In this document: piece after piece, positions 25,044-37,679 of the stretch
Layout of the letters: each line of letters starts with the position of its first letter
How positions within the stretch are numbered: the first letter of the stretch is position 1
NCBI GenBank assembly: GCA_010015675.1
Contig: ML976993.1
Coordinates: forward strand, 230,829 to 294,828
Length of the DNA: 64,000 bases
From: Byssothecium circinans
Taxonomy: Eukaryota > Ascomycota > Dothideomycetes > Pleosporales > Massarinaceae
Reading direction: 5' to 3'
Program-made: the position numbers and the translations under genes
Notes under the pieces: generated by a model
Databases searched by the model: none
What the model was told of the DNA's origin: nothing
The model's input: the letters and a program-made list of their open reading frames with translations, nothing else

Positions 25044-25597
25044 AGGGCCATAGAATGATTTAACGTACTACACGCATAATAGAGGGGGGTTGCATGACAC
25101 AATATCTCACTACCCATCCGCTTCTCTACATTCGCATGGCTTTCAATCTGGGGCGTTAAATAGCTCCAGAGTCAGGGTGATGGTCCATCGGGGGTGTCAA
25201 GACAGACCAGAAATAGGCTTTGGCCAGAAACGCAGTCATGATACGAAGTAGGTGGTAGTCGCAATAGAGACTGTTACCCATGAATTTCGGCTCAAGTGCC
25301 AATTGTTTTGTGATGTGATGGCGAAACAACACAATGTCCCGATCCAGAGATGCTGATTGCATCGCTCTGCGGTTCATAGATACCGGTTGTTGTGCATTTG
25401 CTTTTGATCCTATGTAAAGTGCATACATGTAGATGCATGCGGTGCTGGGGCCAAACGACCTTGCTAGAATTGGCAACTTAAGTGCAATCACGAACGAGGC
25501 GCGTCGACGCGTAGTGCTCACCCCGCGGCAAAACTCACCAAATCCTCAATCTCGTTACTTTTGCAGCACAGCACCATCACACCCTTTCTCACCCACC
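25044..25597. other. Intergenic, PP2A 3' end to MCM6 promoter
   Basis: 554 bp. The MCM6 frame stays open upstream to 25433, but the ATG at 25598 matches a typical MCM N-terminus. An ACGCGT-type element (GTCGACGCG) lies near 25502-25510; MluI-box-like sites are common upstream of replication genes, so a G1/S link is possible but unproven. Confidence 0.45.
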
Positions 25598-28525
25598 ATG
25601 TCGTCCCTTCTCGACGCCGTCATTCAGTCCGACGTGGCCGCCACGCCTTCGAGCGACGCCGGACCCAACCGTATACGCTCTTCGTCCCGACCGCGAGCCC
25701 CCCCTTCAAGCGCCGGTGCGAACAGCGACCATGAAGGATTTGCAGACGATGAAGTTGTGGGTGCGAGACCAGGGGGACGCAGACCTCTTGGACCGCGCGC
25801 AGACATACCCAAAGTGGTCGATGTGACAGGAGAGACATTGTCGTTGCGATTTCAGGAGTTCCTTGAGGGTTATACGGAAGACCCGACATCCTCAGCGCTC
25901 CCAATCTCGAGTGGAGTGCCCATCACAGACAAATACTACATTGCACAGATCCGGGGCATGCGGCTATATGGCCTCTCGACACTCTACGTTGACTACACCC
26001 ACCTGCAGCGACATGAGGACGGAATTGTAGCCACAGCCGTAGCGACCGAGTACTATCGGTTCCTGCCGTACATGATTCGAGCTCTCCACAACTTGATCGC
26101 AAAGTACGAGCCCAAATACTTCAAAGACCATCGTCAGGCTACTTCAGCACCGTCGGCGGCAGAGACATCCAATGTCGGCCATGCAACGAGCCAGAGTGCC
26201 AGCCACCAGGACAAGTTGACGTCGAATCAGCAGACTGACAAGCTGTTCACGCTGGCCTTCTACAATCTCCCGTTGATCTCACGCATTCGGCAATTGCGCA
26301 CAGAATCGGTCGGCCGCTTGATGTCAATCTCAGGTACTGTTACCCGCACCTCGGAAGTACGCCCAGAGTTGTCCATGGCTACATTCGTCTGTGAAGCCTG
26401 CAACACAGTCATACCCAACGTCGAACAGACGTTCAAATACACAGAGCCGACACAATGTCCGAACACCACGTGCATGAACAGAGAAGGATGGCGATTGGAT
26501 GTCCGGCAGTCTACCTTCGTCGACTGGCAGAAAGTGCGCATTCAGGAGAACAGTTCGGAGATCCCTACAGGCAGCATGCCCCGGACAATGGATGTCATCA
26601 TGCGAGGAGAAATCGTCGACCGTGCAAAGGCCGGAGAGAAGTGCATCTTCACAGGAACCGTCATTGTCATCCCCGACGTCAGCCAGTTCAGAGTACCGGG
26701 AGTCCGCGCTCAAGCGACCAGAGATAGCTCGAACACCAACCGAGGAAACGACGTCGGCGGCTCTGGCGTCAGTGGTCTCAAAGCTTTGGGTGTGCGTGAC
26801 TTGACATACCGGATGGCGTTCCTGGCCTGTATGGTTACGCCGGACATTTCTACCCCAGGACAGTCCTCGAATCACCACATGACTGGTCAAGCGGCCAATA
26901 TATTGGCTTCTCTGAACCAGGTTCAAGCCATGGAGACGGCCGCGACTGGCGAGGAGGCACAGACGGAGTACCTAGCCACACTCACACCCGCGGAGATCCA
27001 AGACTTGAAGGACATGGTCCACAGGCCGAATATCTTCATGCGGCTAGTCGACTCGATCGCTCCCACTGTCTACGGTCACCAAGTCATCAAGAAAGGGCTT
27101 CTGCTTCAGCTGATGGGCGGTGTATCTAAGGAGACACCGGAGGGTATGGCACTCCGTGGCGATATAAACATTTGTGTTGTTGGCGACCCATCGACCTCCA
27201 AGTCACAGTTTTTGAAGTACATCTGTAGCTTCCTACCCCGCGCTGTTTACACCTCTGGCAAGGCGTCCTCTGCCGCTGGTCTCACGGCCGCAGTCGTCAA
27301 AGACGAGGAAACAGGTGAATTCACAATTGAGGCTGGAGCCCTCATGCTTGCTGACAACGGTATCTGCGCCATTGACGAGTTTGACAAGATGGATATCGCC
27401 GATCAGGTCGCCATCCACGAAGCCATGGAACAGCAAACGATCTCTATTGCTAAAGCTGGTATCCAAGCCACCCTCAATGCACGAACTTCGATCCTCGCAG
27501 CCGCCAACCCGGTGGGCGGTCGTTACAACCGCAAGACTACGCTCCGAGCCAATGTCAACATGTCGGCGCCCATTATGTCGCGTTTCGATCTCTTCTTCGT
27601 GGTTCTAGACGAGTGCGATGAAGTGGTTGACCGCCATCTTGCCGAGCACATTGTGGGTCTGCACAAAGACCGCGATGCAGCTATCGAGCCTGAGTTCAGC
27701 ACCGAGCAGCTTCAGCGCTACATTCGCTTTGCAAGAACCTTCAAGCCCGAGTTCACGGAGGAGGCAAAGGAGGCGCTTGTGGAGAGGTACAAGGAGCTCA
27801 GGGCCGATGATGCCCAGGGAGGTATCGGCAGAAACAGCTACCGAATCACGGTCCGACAGCTGGAGAGTATGATTCGATTGTCTGAGGCTATTGCAAAGGC
27901 CAACTGCGTGAGCGAGATCACACCTGAGTTCGTCAAGGAAGCCTACAACCTCCTCCGACAATCCATCATCAGCGTCGAGAAAGACGACGTCGAAGTCGAA
28001 GATGAGGATGACGAAGCGCTTCTAGCTGCTGCCGCGGCCGCGGAAGCCGAAGACGGTGATGCCGCCATGGGCGATGTCTCGCAGGCTGATGCCGGCGAAC
28101 GCGCCAGGACCGCGAGTAAGACGCCAGCACCTCCCCGCGAGAAGACAAAGATCACGCATGACAAATATGTCGCTATGCGGAATGCGTTCATCAAGCGCGT
28201 CAACGAAGATCAAGCTACCACGGAAGATGGCGTTGAGGAGGAAGATTTGTTGGTCTGGTACCTTGAGCAGAGGGAGGCTGAACTGGAGACGCAGGAGGAT
28301 TTGAATGTCGAGAGGGCGTTGGCGAAGAAGGTGTTGAGGAAGGTTTGCAAGGTACGCTTCTTCTCCTCTTGCATTCATTACAGGAGCTAACATGGTTCGT
28401 AGGAACAATACCTCATGCAGATTCGCGGCGAAGGTCTCGCGGACGAGCAAGGTCAGGGCGCTCAGGACGCAGCCAAGATCGTATATGTGTTGCATCCGAA
28501 CTGCCCGGTCGAGGACATTGTATGA
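25598..28525 (+). CDS. MCM6: MCM6, subunit of the MCM2-7 replicative helicase
   Basis: Two exons (25598-28351, 28403-28525; 51-bp intron) give 958 residues. Signatures in order: a Cys4 zinc finger at about 265-292 (spacing CX2C-X18-CX4C), the MCM AAA+ core with Walker A GDPSTSKSQ near 529, Walker B IDEFDKM near 591, and the arginine-finger motif SRFDLFF near 660. MCM6-specific blocks (VEQTFKYTEPTQC; GLKALGVRDLTYR; VLDECDEVVD) separate it from MCM2, 3, 4, 5 and 7. Within the hetero-hexamer it unwinds DNA at forks after loading at origins in G1. Walker A has Ser where Ala is usual (STSKS against STAKS). An acidic, alanine-rich insert near 800-830 precedes the C-terminal winged-helix region. Confidence 0.96.
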
Positions 28526-29116
28526 TGGAATAGGGTTTGTGCATGTGATGATGAGCTGGGTAAGGAATGGTGGAATGTGTTCAAGATATCAGGATAAGGC
28601 GTTTTGGACGTGTAGGTAGCGGGCATGCATAGTAGCGTCGGAGAACTGAAAACGATTGACTATCTGGCAGTGTGTGTCATGCTGTGATATACCTTATATA
28701 TTACTAACGGAGGTATCATTTTCCTTGCTGTGCACTTAAACAGCAGAGAAACAGTTCACGATAAAATTTCCTAGATCCGTAGCGAAGCATTCCCTCATGG
28801 AGCAGAGAAGGAGGGCATGAAGACAGAAACGAAAAGGTAGCTTTTCTAGAAAAATACTTTGAGGCTGTTGAGGACTTTCACACAGGTGCTACAGCCAGTT
28901 TTTACAACCCGCGAGAGGCATTGAAGCTAGGGTCAAATCAATTACCGATCAAGGGGAGGAAACGACATCACAAGCAATATATTGAGCGCGTGAGTAGTAT
29001 TAAGTGAATTCATTATCATTGGTGTCATGTCATTATTCGTATTAACAGCTGTCCCGGAATTGCTCAACACTAACGGTCGACACCGAACCATCACTGGAAG
29101 AGTCACTGGTAGACTC
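28526..29116. other. Intergenic between convergent genes, nothing seen
   Basis: 591 bp of AT-rich 3' flank shared by MCM6 and GID8. No motif-bearing ORF. Confidence 0.55.
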
Positions 29117-30312
29117 TTATTGTACCATCTCATGTCCGCCATTGCTATTTGCCTGGCCATCAGTCTGCGAAGGTTCCAGGCCAAGCTCGAGTGTGGGCGG
29201 GAGATCCTTTCCGGCTTCTCTAGCCTTCGCCTCCGCCCACAGCCTGAGTCTGACGAGTTGTCGCATACGTGCCTCGCCTCGTGTGCCCATGCTCGCGAGT
29301 ATAGCTTCATTGACCTTGCTGGCAACTTCGCGGCGGAGAGTCGGTCTGAGCAGCTCGTTGAGCTGCGGCTCAAGATTGTCACAAGGAAGAATGAGTAGAA
29401 GCGACAACGTTAGTTCGAGATCTTTGAGGAATGCAGGGTTCGTAGCTGCGCGCGGCGCGAGCTGTGAGGAAGCGAAGTTGAGCACGGGGGTAATGTCGCT
29501 CGTGGGGGTGGAAGTGCATTTACGGATCAGCTCGATGAGTTGAAGACGCAAAAGGGCGAAGTGAAGAGCGGGATCTGTATCGAGGATCTGTTGAACAAGC
29601 GGTCAGCGAAAGCTTGAGATGACAAATGTGGTAACGATGGAGTTTGCTAGTTTGCGATCATACTGAGGACTGAAGGTTTGTTTATCATCAGAGCACATGT
29701 GCTATGCGTGGTGCATGAAACTTTTTATAATCCTGCAAAGGGGGAAAGGCGAGGAGGGGCAGAGCATACCTGAGGATTAAGGTCGTTGATCTTATTGATG
29801 GCGGTATCAATATCGCCGGCGTGGATGGCCCCGCGTATTTCTACGCGAGACTGTATGGACTCCTCTTCGAGAGGAAGCTGGATGTTGGCTTCTTTGGCAA
29901 ACTTCTCGGCCGCCCGCGGATAGCCTTCGCTGATCAGGTAGTCCATGACGACGAAGTTGATGTCCCTGTGCGAAGCCATGTTAGCACAAGTTTTTGCAGC
30001 TATAACATGATGGGGATGTGGGGAAGGAGCGAAGCAAGGAGCGTGCTTCGAGATCAGTCGAACAAGTAATTTGCTCTCCACATGTTGATTCGGAGAGATT
30101 CCCACTTGAGTTTTTGTCTCATCATATGACAGGGAGGGCATCGTGCTGGTCAAGAAATTTCACTTACGTCTTAGACGCCTTAATGTCTTCCCATTTCCTG
30201 TGGAAGATGTGCTGTGTCGGTGTGGCCGCCGACACGGAAACTGTTGAAGAGCTCTGTGAAGGATGAGTTAGCTTCCGCACGAGCAGCCCCGCATGCACGC
30301 ACAACCCACCAT
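29117..30312 (-). CDS. GID8: GID8, LisH-CTLH subunit of the GID/CTLH ubiquitin ligase
   Basis: Coding exons 30312-30310, 30253-30168, 29965-29770 and 29587-29117 give 251 residues. LisH motif at about 35-60 (INFVVMDYLISEGYPRAAEKFAKEA), CTLH at about 66-120 (AIHAGDIDTAINKINDLNP then ALHFALLRLQLIELIR), and a C-terminal CRA region (EILASMG-like: VNEAILASMG). GID8 scaffolds the complex that ubiquitinates gluconeogenic enzymes when glucose returns. In this model the first coding exon is only the ATG, directly followed by an intron (GTGGGT..CAG). A longer open frame upstream would add about 50 residues but has no conserved look. The intron at 29588-29769 is long (182 bp). The gene is divergent from URK1, 343 bp between start codons. 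Confidence 0.88.
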
Positions 30313-30655
30313 GATGGTCTCCAAAGCCTCATCGGGGTTCCATGGGTGAAAGAAGCCAGCAACACACTTGTCGCCGACGGTGTGCGTGGGGTGCCGCGCA
30401 AAGTTTGCCGGTGGGTGGAGGAAGTAGAGGTGTGATGGCCGGCAGCTTCGAACAAAAGGCAAGCTCTGCTAAGCGAAAAGCTGACTAGCCAACGGCTTTC
30501 GCCGAGGCTGATCTCAAGAAACCCGTCACTCGACCCACCCAGCTTGCCTGTCTTTCTTCTGTCACTGTGTGCTTGGGTACGGATTTATTCTTCCTTCGTT
30601 ATGGAGTGATACTACATCTTTACGGGCTTGCTCACGTCGAAGTATAGCCACCGTC
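30313..30655. promoter_or_regulatory. Short shared divergent promoter, GID8 / URK1
   Basis: Only 343 bp lie between the two start codons. The region probably drives both genes. No clear TATA box was seen. Confidence 0.55.
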
Positions 30656-32126
30656 ATGGCCTCCAGAATTCACTATTCTCCGCCTTGGGGAAACGCAAGC
30701 ATCATCGGCGTCGCTGGTAGCTCAGGGTCGGGAAAGACATCTTTAGCACTGGCTATTGTAGCCTCACTTAATTTGCCTTGGGTCGTGATAATGTCCATGG
30801 TAAGCTGGACCTCCAGGCGAGAGCTCAAGTGCATCAAGTGCATCAAGTGCATGAAACGGTCACCTGAGGAAAATTAACCGGATTGTAGGACTCATTCTAC
30901 AAGCCCTTGACCGAAGAGCAGTCTAGATCTGCCTTTCGAAACGAGTTTGACTTTGACTCGCCGGAAGCGATTGATTTTGACGTCTTGGTCGACCGATTAA
31001 GAGACATCAAGAATGGGTACACTACCCAACCATAGTATCAGTTTCACTGGCTAATCCGAAATGAAGCAAATTAGCAGAGGTCCCAGTCTATTCCTTTGAG
31101 AAACACTCCAGGCTAGAGCAGACTACCAGAATATATTCGCCTCATGTACTCATCTTGGAGGGTATATTCGCCCTACACGACCAACGAGTCTTGGATATGT
31201 TAGACCTGAAGATCTTCGCCGAAGCAGACTCCGATCTTTGTTTTTCACGCCGATTGGTACGGGATGTCAAGGAACGTGGCCGCGATATCGAAGGCTGCAT
31301 CAAGCAATGGTTCTCTTTTGTCAAGCCGAACTACTACAAATACGTGGCCTCGCAGCGCGAAACCGCAGACCTCATCGTCCCTCGCGGCATCGAGAACAAG
31401 GTTGCCATTGACATGGTCTCTTCGCAGATTCGGGCCACGCTCTCTCTGAAGTCCGTACAACACCAGCTCGAACTGACACGGCTGGGCCAGATCGCGGAGA
31501 GCACTCCTTTGAGCGCAAACGCCATGGTTCTGAAGCAGACGAAGCAAGTCAAGGCCATTCACACGTTGCTCATGGACCCAAGGACAGATAGAGAAGAGTT
31601 CATTTTCTATTTTGACAGGATCGTCGGCATGTGCGTATCTACAGCCTTGGACTGGATGCCCTTTACGCCGAAGCAAGTCAAAACACCACAGGACTACACC
31701 TACGACGGCCTTGCAAAGACAGCAGAAGTGTGCACAGTGGTCGTCTTGCGTGGTGGCTCTGCATTCGAAACTGGGCTTCGACGCAACATCCCAGACTGCC
31801 GGACAGGTCGCATTCTCATTCAAACAAATTACCGAACTGGCGAGCCGGAATTACATTACAGAGCACTACCAGGCAACATTGCGGAGCAGGAAATGGTCTT
31901 GGTGCTTGACCCGCAAATGAGCTCGGGGGCTGCGGCTTTGATGGCGGTGAAGGTGCTGGTGGATCACGGCGTGCCCGAGGACAAGATCGTCTTCGTGACG
32001 TATCTAGCGGGACGTGTTGGGGTCAACCGTGTGCTGAGTGTGTTCCCAGGCATGAAGTGTGTGATTGCGAGAATGGGTGACGACATGGAGAGCAGATGGG
32101 TGGAAACGAGATATCTTGGGTGTTAA
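30656..32126 (+). CDS. URK1: Uridine kinase (uridine/cytidine kinase with UPRT-like C-terminal domain)
   Basis: Exons 30656-30799, 30889-31016 and 31067-32126 encode 443 residues (yeast Urk1 is 501). The kinase domain begins with the P-loop GSSGSGKT at 21-28, followed by DSFYKPL, FDFDSPEAIDFD, VPVYSF and LILEGIFAL. A phosphoribosyltransferase-like domain follows (GRILIQTNYRTGEPELHY; LVLDPQMSSGAAA). The enzyme phosphorylates uridine and cytidine to UMP and CMP in pyrimidine salvage. The second intron ends at an AAG acceptor (31066), chosen because it alone gives the conserved NGKLAEVPVYSF frame. Intron 1 contains three tandem 9-bp units. The C-terminal domain is probably regulatory; true UPRT activity is unproven. 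Confidence 0.93.
30826..30852 (+). repeat. 9-bp tandem repeat (3 units) inside URK1 intron 1
   Basis: Three perfect copies of CAAGTGCAT lie within the 89-bp first intron of URK1. Probably neutral. Confidence 0.95.
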
Positions 32127-32233
32127 GGACCATCGGGCACGGTAAGAAACACTCGTACATATGATGCATAGCGCATCTGCTGGCGGAGCCCAAAAGCGTT
32201 CAATATATTGCTACGAGACGACAAATGGGAGTA

Positions 32234-33306
32234 TCATAGGAAGTATTCGGTCGTGACCTGATTTCCTTGCTGTTGTTGTGACTCGGCCCGGTGGAGATCG
32301 TTGTCGGGGCTTGCGTCAAATACGTTAAAGAAACGTTCTCCCGTGTCGCTCACCTCCAGCACACTGGCCATGTTGCCGCACCGGTAGCAGTAGTTCGGCG
32401 CGCTCCAAACGGTACTTAGTCGATCGTCGTATAGCACCTGGAATCCTTCCTGGCAAAGCTGGTGTGCTCGCAAGATGTGTGACATGGCATTGACCTCCAG
32501 GAACTTTTTGACCACCTGTGCCCCGAATGTATATCCCGCTCCCCGCGGACTAAGCGAGAACTCGTCTCTCTCGGGATCTGGGTCGCTCCAGACTAGATCC
32601 GCCATGGGTCCCTCGTGAGGTATCTCTCGGAAGCGGTCAATGATTTTAATTTGGTCGATTGAGTGTATGGACGGTGAGAGGCCGCCGTGGACGCAGAATA
32701 TCTGGTCGTTGATGACCACAGAGAGGGTGAGGAAATCGAACATGTCGGTGAAATAATGCCATACGTTCGCATTGCCATATTTGCGCGAGCATTCCGTGTA
32801 GAAGCCATAGGATTGGGTAACGCCGCGCGATTCGTGGTTGCCGCGGATGAGGTGGACGCGGTGGGGGTAGCGCAGCTTGAGGCAGACGAGCAGCGAGATT
32901 GTTTCGACGGAGAAAAGACCACGGTCTACGTAGTCGCCTGTTGAGGAGCTCTCGTCAGTCAAGGTCACGCGGCGGAGCAAGAGACGCCCGCTCACCTAGG
33001 AAGAGATAATTGGTATCCGGACATGGCCCGCCAATCTTGAAGATCTCGATCATGTCAAAGAACTGGCCGTGTATGTCTCCAACAACTGTGACGGGCGCTC
33101 GTATGTGCACCACATTGCTCTCCTTCATAAGCAGCTCCTTGGTCTTTGCGCATATGGCCTCGATGACGGATTCGGCGAGCAGCTCCTTCTTATAGAGCCG
33201 CGATATGCACTCATCGAGGTCGACGGTAGCTGCAGCGTGTCAATGACCACCTGGCGGGCCCAAAGGAGGGGGAACATTGGGACGACTCACATGGAAGGCC
33301 AGGCAT
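32234..33306 (-). CDS. PPG1: PP2A-like serine/threonine phosphatase PPG1
   Basis: Exons 33306-33291, 33229-32996 and 32937-32234 encode 317 residues. PPP motifs: GDIHGQ, GDYVDRG (split by intron 2), RGNHESR, HGGLSPS and [11 protein letters not shown], with a C-terminal TTEYFL. It is assigned to Ppg1 and not to PP2A, PP4 or PP6 because of [16 protein letters not shown] at the start, [18 protein letters not shown], and the [11 protein letters not shown] and FNVFDASP blocks. In yeast Ppg1 affects glycogen accumulation and acts with the Far complex. The first coding exon is only 16 bp. Introns of 61 and 58 bp have GTGAGT/CAG and GTGAGC/CAG borders. The Gln-rich stretch before the C-terminus varies among fungi. 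Confidence 0.92.
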
Positions 33307-34124
33307 GGTAGTATTTGTAACGTGTGTTCAGAGTCGCTGCATGCGCGGAGACCTCAGGGAGCGCAGTCTAAACTAGAGACGATGAGATGGCGATATCGAA
33401 CAATCATCCTCGGAGACGCATCGAGACGTGGAAAGCAGGTGGCGGCAGTGGACAGGCAGAGGCGTCCATGAAAGCGTCAGAAGGCAAAAGACAAAAGATT
33501 ACATGTCGCCGTCGTCTGTCGTATCCCGCCTGCAGCCCGCGAACAGGGCCCGTGCGTGGGCGATCCGATGCAACTAGCACTAACTAATAATTTCCCCAGC
33601 AGACGTCCATATCCCAACTTCTTCAGACCTCCGACGTTGACATTGCCCGTCACGAGCCATCGCCTTGCTTGCACTCGAATTGATGACTGATGCGTCTTCA
33701 ATTCATCTCCTACGTGCCTATCTCTGCCTCAGGTGTGCCTGCCTTGGCTGCTTCTTTCCTTCCCCTCACACCTCACATCAGCACCATCACTGTCACAGGC
33801 GTGACCGCTCCCCTCCCCATCAACCCTCATCACACTTCTCCAAATTCTAGGACGCTGCACCACGTCCGAGGAAGAATGACTGAGCTTTGAGACAAACGAC
33901 GAAAAGCCCAGACTCGTTGGTCCCCCTCACACCCACCGGGGACCTGGTTAAACCCTGGAACACGTGCGTTGAGCCCAACTCGGGAACCCCACACTCAGAC
34001 CTCAATCTTTTTCCCATTTACTTTCATTTCCACACCTGTCAATACCGCTTTTCCTCATTCAACCACGACCACAGCCGCTCCCTCCGCCCAGGCCTTTCTA
34101 ACCGGCGAGAATCGGTTGAAGGGG
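33307..34124. other. Divergent intergenic region
   Basis: 818 bp between PPG1 and the proline-rich orphan. C/T-rich leader-like sequence at 33700-34110. The frame of the downstream gene is open upstream to 33969 but without an ATG. Confidence 0.5.
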
Positions 34125-36301
34125 ATGTCGTGGAGCGGACCGGTTGCTGGTGCTCCACCGTACCAGCCGCCACCTTATACGAACGCTCAACCTCATTTTG
34201 CCCAGCCTCAGACATATCAGTATGGACAGCAGCCAGGCTACAGCCAGTACCCTCCCGGGCAACCTCCGCTTCCGCCAGGTGCACCTCCGAGACCGCCGGA
34301 GAGCCGGTAAGCACCCATATCTGTTTATCTCACTGCTTCCATCATCTCCAAAGCCTTTGCGCGTGCATTCCTCCATCCGTACTGATTATGTGTTAGGCCT
34401 CCGAAGAAGAAGGGCAATCCGATAATCACACGGTATCCTCCACCACCAGGTTACCGGGGCCCTGCTCAACCTCAAGGACCGTATGGCACGCAACAGTATC
34501 CACAGCAGTATCAACAGCCTCAACCTCCATATGCACAAGTACCTCCAGTACACCAACCTTATACAAATCAAGGCTATCAAGCACCTCCCGCAGCACAAGG
34601 ATATCCGCCCCAGATCTACCCACCGCAGAACAATCCTCAACAGCCTTCCTATCCCCAGCCCAGCTATCCTCCAGCATCGACCTACCAATGGCCCCAGCAG
34701 GGCCATGTTCCTCAACCTAGCTATACTCAGCCTCCCATATTTCCTGGCAGTCAAGGGTACGCGCCGCCTCAGGGCACCTATCAGAGCTATCCTGGGCAAC
34801 ATGCTCCAGTCGACCCAGGTCAACAGGCTTGGACGCAGCCCCAAGGATGGGAACAGTCCATGGCCCCGACGACATATCCTCCGGTTAGTCAATACAATTC
34901 TTTTAGTGGTCCACCTGCCAATGCTCAGCCTGGACACGACCCGAATGCGTTGCCGACGCCAACCTCCGCACATCCTGCCGCTTCGCAAAGCGCACCATCG
35001 ATATCGCAACCACAGAGCGCAGCAAGTGAAAAGACCAATGGAGAGAAGCCACAGCTGTTTCTTGCTTGGGACGACTGGGACTTTGACTTCGATGGTGCCA
35101 TATGGCCGAAGGCGAACGAACCGGTCGATCCTGACTTCAGCCTCGGTGTTATCATCTGGCGCCCTGCCAAGCAAGTGACGCGGGCACTTCCCTCCAATTT
35201 CGCTCAAGCAGAAGAGCAAGCTCTCAAACCACCAGCAGAAAGACTAGGGAACGGAGAATCAGTGTCTATATATTTCACTCACGAAAACTCACACGAAGCA
35301 TTCCTCGATGTCAGGCAGACCGATGAGTGGTACAAGATTCGCAAAGACCCTGTCTTTGTGGTCTTCACTGATGAAGAGATGTCCCGGAATTTGGTGCCCA
35401 TCGAGGAATGCATCGCTCTTCGTGATCGCCCCGACGAGCCGGTTGAAGAAATAGAAGACGAAGATGAAGATATGCCAGACTCTACGTGGAGCGTTATGGA
35501 CGGCCTCGAGCAAGCCTTGTCAAGCAATACTGAAGATGTCAAGACAGCTTTTTCTAAAGCAAGAGAAGAGCGTCGCGATCAAACACAGGAAGACATTCTT
35601 GCGAAGCTTGGAGTGACAGGTACACCAAAGCCTCCTTCAAATGAACCTATCAATATCCCTTTTCCGCTCGATACCAAGCCAGCTTCTTTGCCTGAGAAGC
35701 CGCCGGTACCACCGCCAGCTAAGTAATTAGACTCCCGTCTTCTTTCATTATCTCCCTTAACTGACTTGAATAGTATCCCTCCGCGACCAGAACAACCTCC
35801 GAGCAGGGCTCACTCATACAGCGGCCACCGTAGTTCCACTTTGGGACGGCACATGCAGCGTCCATATGGCTCTATATCATCTTCTTTTCATTCTCAGCCC
35901 CCACCTGCTCCCGAACAAGATGCATATGATCCGTGGAACCCTCGCAATGAGCAGAAGCTGCCCTCTGGTCAAATCATCGACCGCTCTCGCGGTAGCCCGG
36001 CACGTTCAGAAGGCAGCGACAAAACGGCTGCTGGTTCAGATTTTGAATCGGAAAGGCCGCTGAATGGCACAGGAATCCCGCTGCCCCGTATTCCACAGTT
36101 GACGCGAAGCGACAGCTCCTCTGCGCGGAAACGGAGTTATGAAGACACTGATATCGAAGACGGGGAAGGACGCCATCATGACGACCATACGAAGCGCAAA
36201 CGACGCTCACAAGTTGATGCTGCTTACAGGTAAGTCATACAACAGTATTTCCCATTCTCAATGTAACAGCCCACTCATTCTCGTATGATAGTCGTCGTTG
36301 A
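34125..36301 (+). CDS. Proline/glutamine-rich protein of unknown function
   Basis: Four coding exons (34125-34306, 34397-35722, 35774-36229, 36292-36301) give 657 residues. The first 290 residues are Pro/Gln/Tyr-rich with PPG, YPPQ and PPKKKG repeats, as in condensate-forming or RNA-associated proteins. A more structured block follows at about 305-425 (LFLAWDDWDFDFDGAIWP; FSLGVIIWRPAKQV; VSIYFTHENSHEAFLDVRQTDEWY), then a highly acidic segment (EEIEDEDEDMPDS) and a Pro-rich, Arg/Lys-rich tail with a nuclear-localisation-like KRKRR. I do not recognise the structured domain. The last coding exon holds only the third base of a Ser codon, two Arg codons and the stop. A nuclear role is inferred from the basic tail only. 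Confidence 0.8.
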
Positions 36302-37679
36302 AGCCATTCTTCCGCAAGAGCCCCTTCTACCTCCACTTCCTTCACCTCACATGTCTCAATTTCGGAAAGCGGCTCCCTTCTTTCCCGTGTGCGTATGTCC
36401 ATATTGCGACAATCGCCTCGGGATGATTCTCTGAGACTTTCCTCAAGCGTCTTAATCACAGTCACACCATTGACACCTGGATTCACTTGTTTTATGATTC
36501 TGTCTGTTGTCCTGCATTATTATGGTCCCCTTTTTCACTTTCCAAAACGACTTCCTCAATTCGGCCTTGGGAACACATGATTGGTTGTCCTTCTATTGAT
36601 GAGTGGGCGTCACTATGTTCATTTAGATCTAGCCTCAGTTTTGTCCTTTTTATTCTCACTGGTCATGTCCGGTCAATACTTCACCTCAAATATTCTTTCT
36701 GTCGCTCTCCCTGTTCTAATGCATCTGTTTGCTTCCTGTTGTCATTATCAAAGTCATGCGGTTTATACGGTATCTTAATAGTCCTATCATATCTTTCTCC
36801 ACGCCTTACCTGGCTGCGAAAGTCATCTAATCATAATCCTTCTCATGTATTTGAATCCGGTTTCCATCTTCACTTCATGCCCTTATCTCATAATGTCATT
36901 TCTACCGTCGATCGTCATTGTGTCCAAGCGCCTTGAGCACGTCAAACATAATTCAGGGTGGTGCCCGGATGCTACGGGTTCAGTACGTGGGGTAGGCTTC
37001 ACGCACAGTTCTCAACATGCAGGATGCATATTACACTTCGCGACTTCAGATGAGGCATCTAATGTTTAGACGTTAACCTGCAAGAACAGCGTGTCATGAC
37101 CGCCTATAAGGTCGAGTTGAGGAGCCACGCGGTCAGGCAATGGCTTCGCATTGCATAATGCAGCTATACCCTCACCACCAAAGCCCTACGGGTGATCATC
37201 TGCTCATCTTAAGTTATGACTTCCAAGACAGCGATTCAGGACGGCATCTGGAAGCAAATGGATAGCCATATCTATATCTTAGTCTGTTAGACTGATATTT
37301 GCACTTTTTTACCCTATTCTTATAAACTGCATGCTTTGAAATGCTGATTGTGCGAGGCCCCGATCACATGCATAGCGTAGTTTATAAGTAACGTAGGCAA
37401 GTCTCGGTCTGTCAGCTATATCAGTTCACCGAACAACTGTGTATTAAGACCGGGTTAATCCTGTTAAAACAGCAATTGCGCAGTATTATAATGGGCCGCG
37501 AAAAGTAAAGTATAGCTTGAAGGAAGAATTGTAATTTTGCAGTTGACCATTGTGTTTCCACTCGTCAATCAGTCAAGCGGAGTCAATATACTGTCCAGTG
37601 TCAACATCCCCTCACCTAAGTATTTAGTTGGAATCTTTCAGGTGTAACCATTGCCATTTCTCTATCGAAATTCCCATGT
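36302..37679. other. AT-rich intergenic gap between convergent genes (about 1.4 kb)
   Basis: Noticeably richer in A+T than the flanking genes, most strongly at 37200-37640. Short ORFs only. I looked for terminal inverted repeats and saw none. It could be degraded repeat DNA, but nothing shows this directly. Confidence 0.5.
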
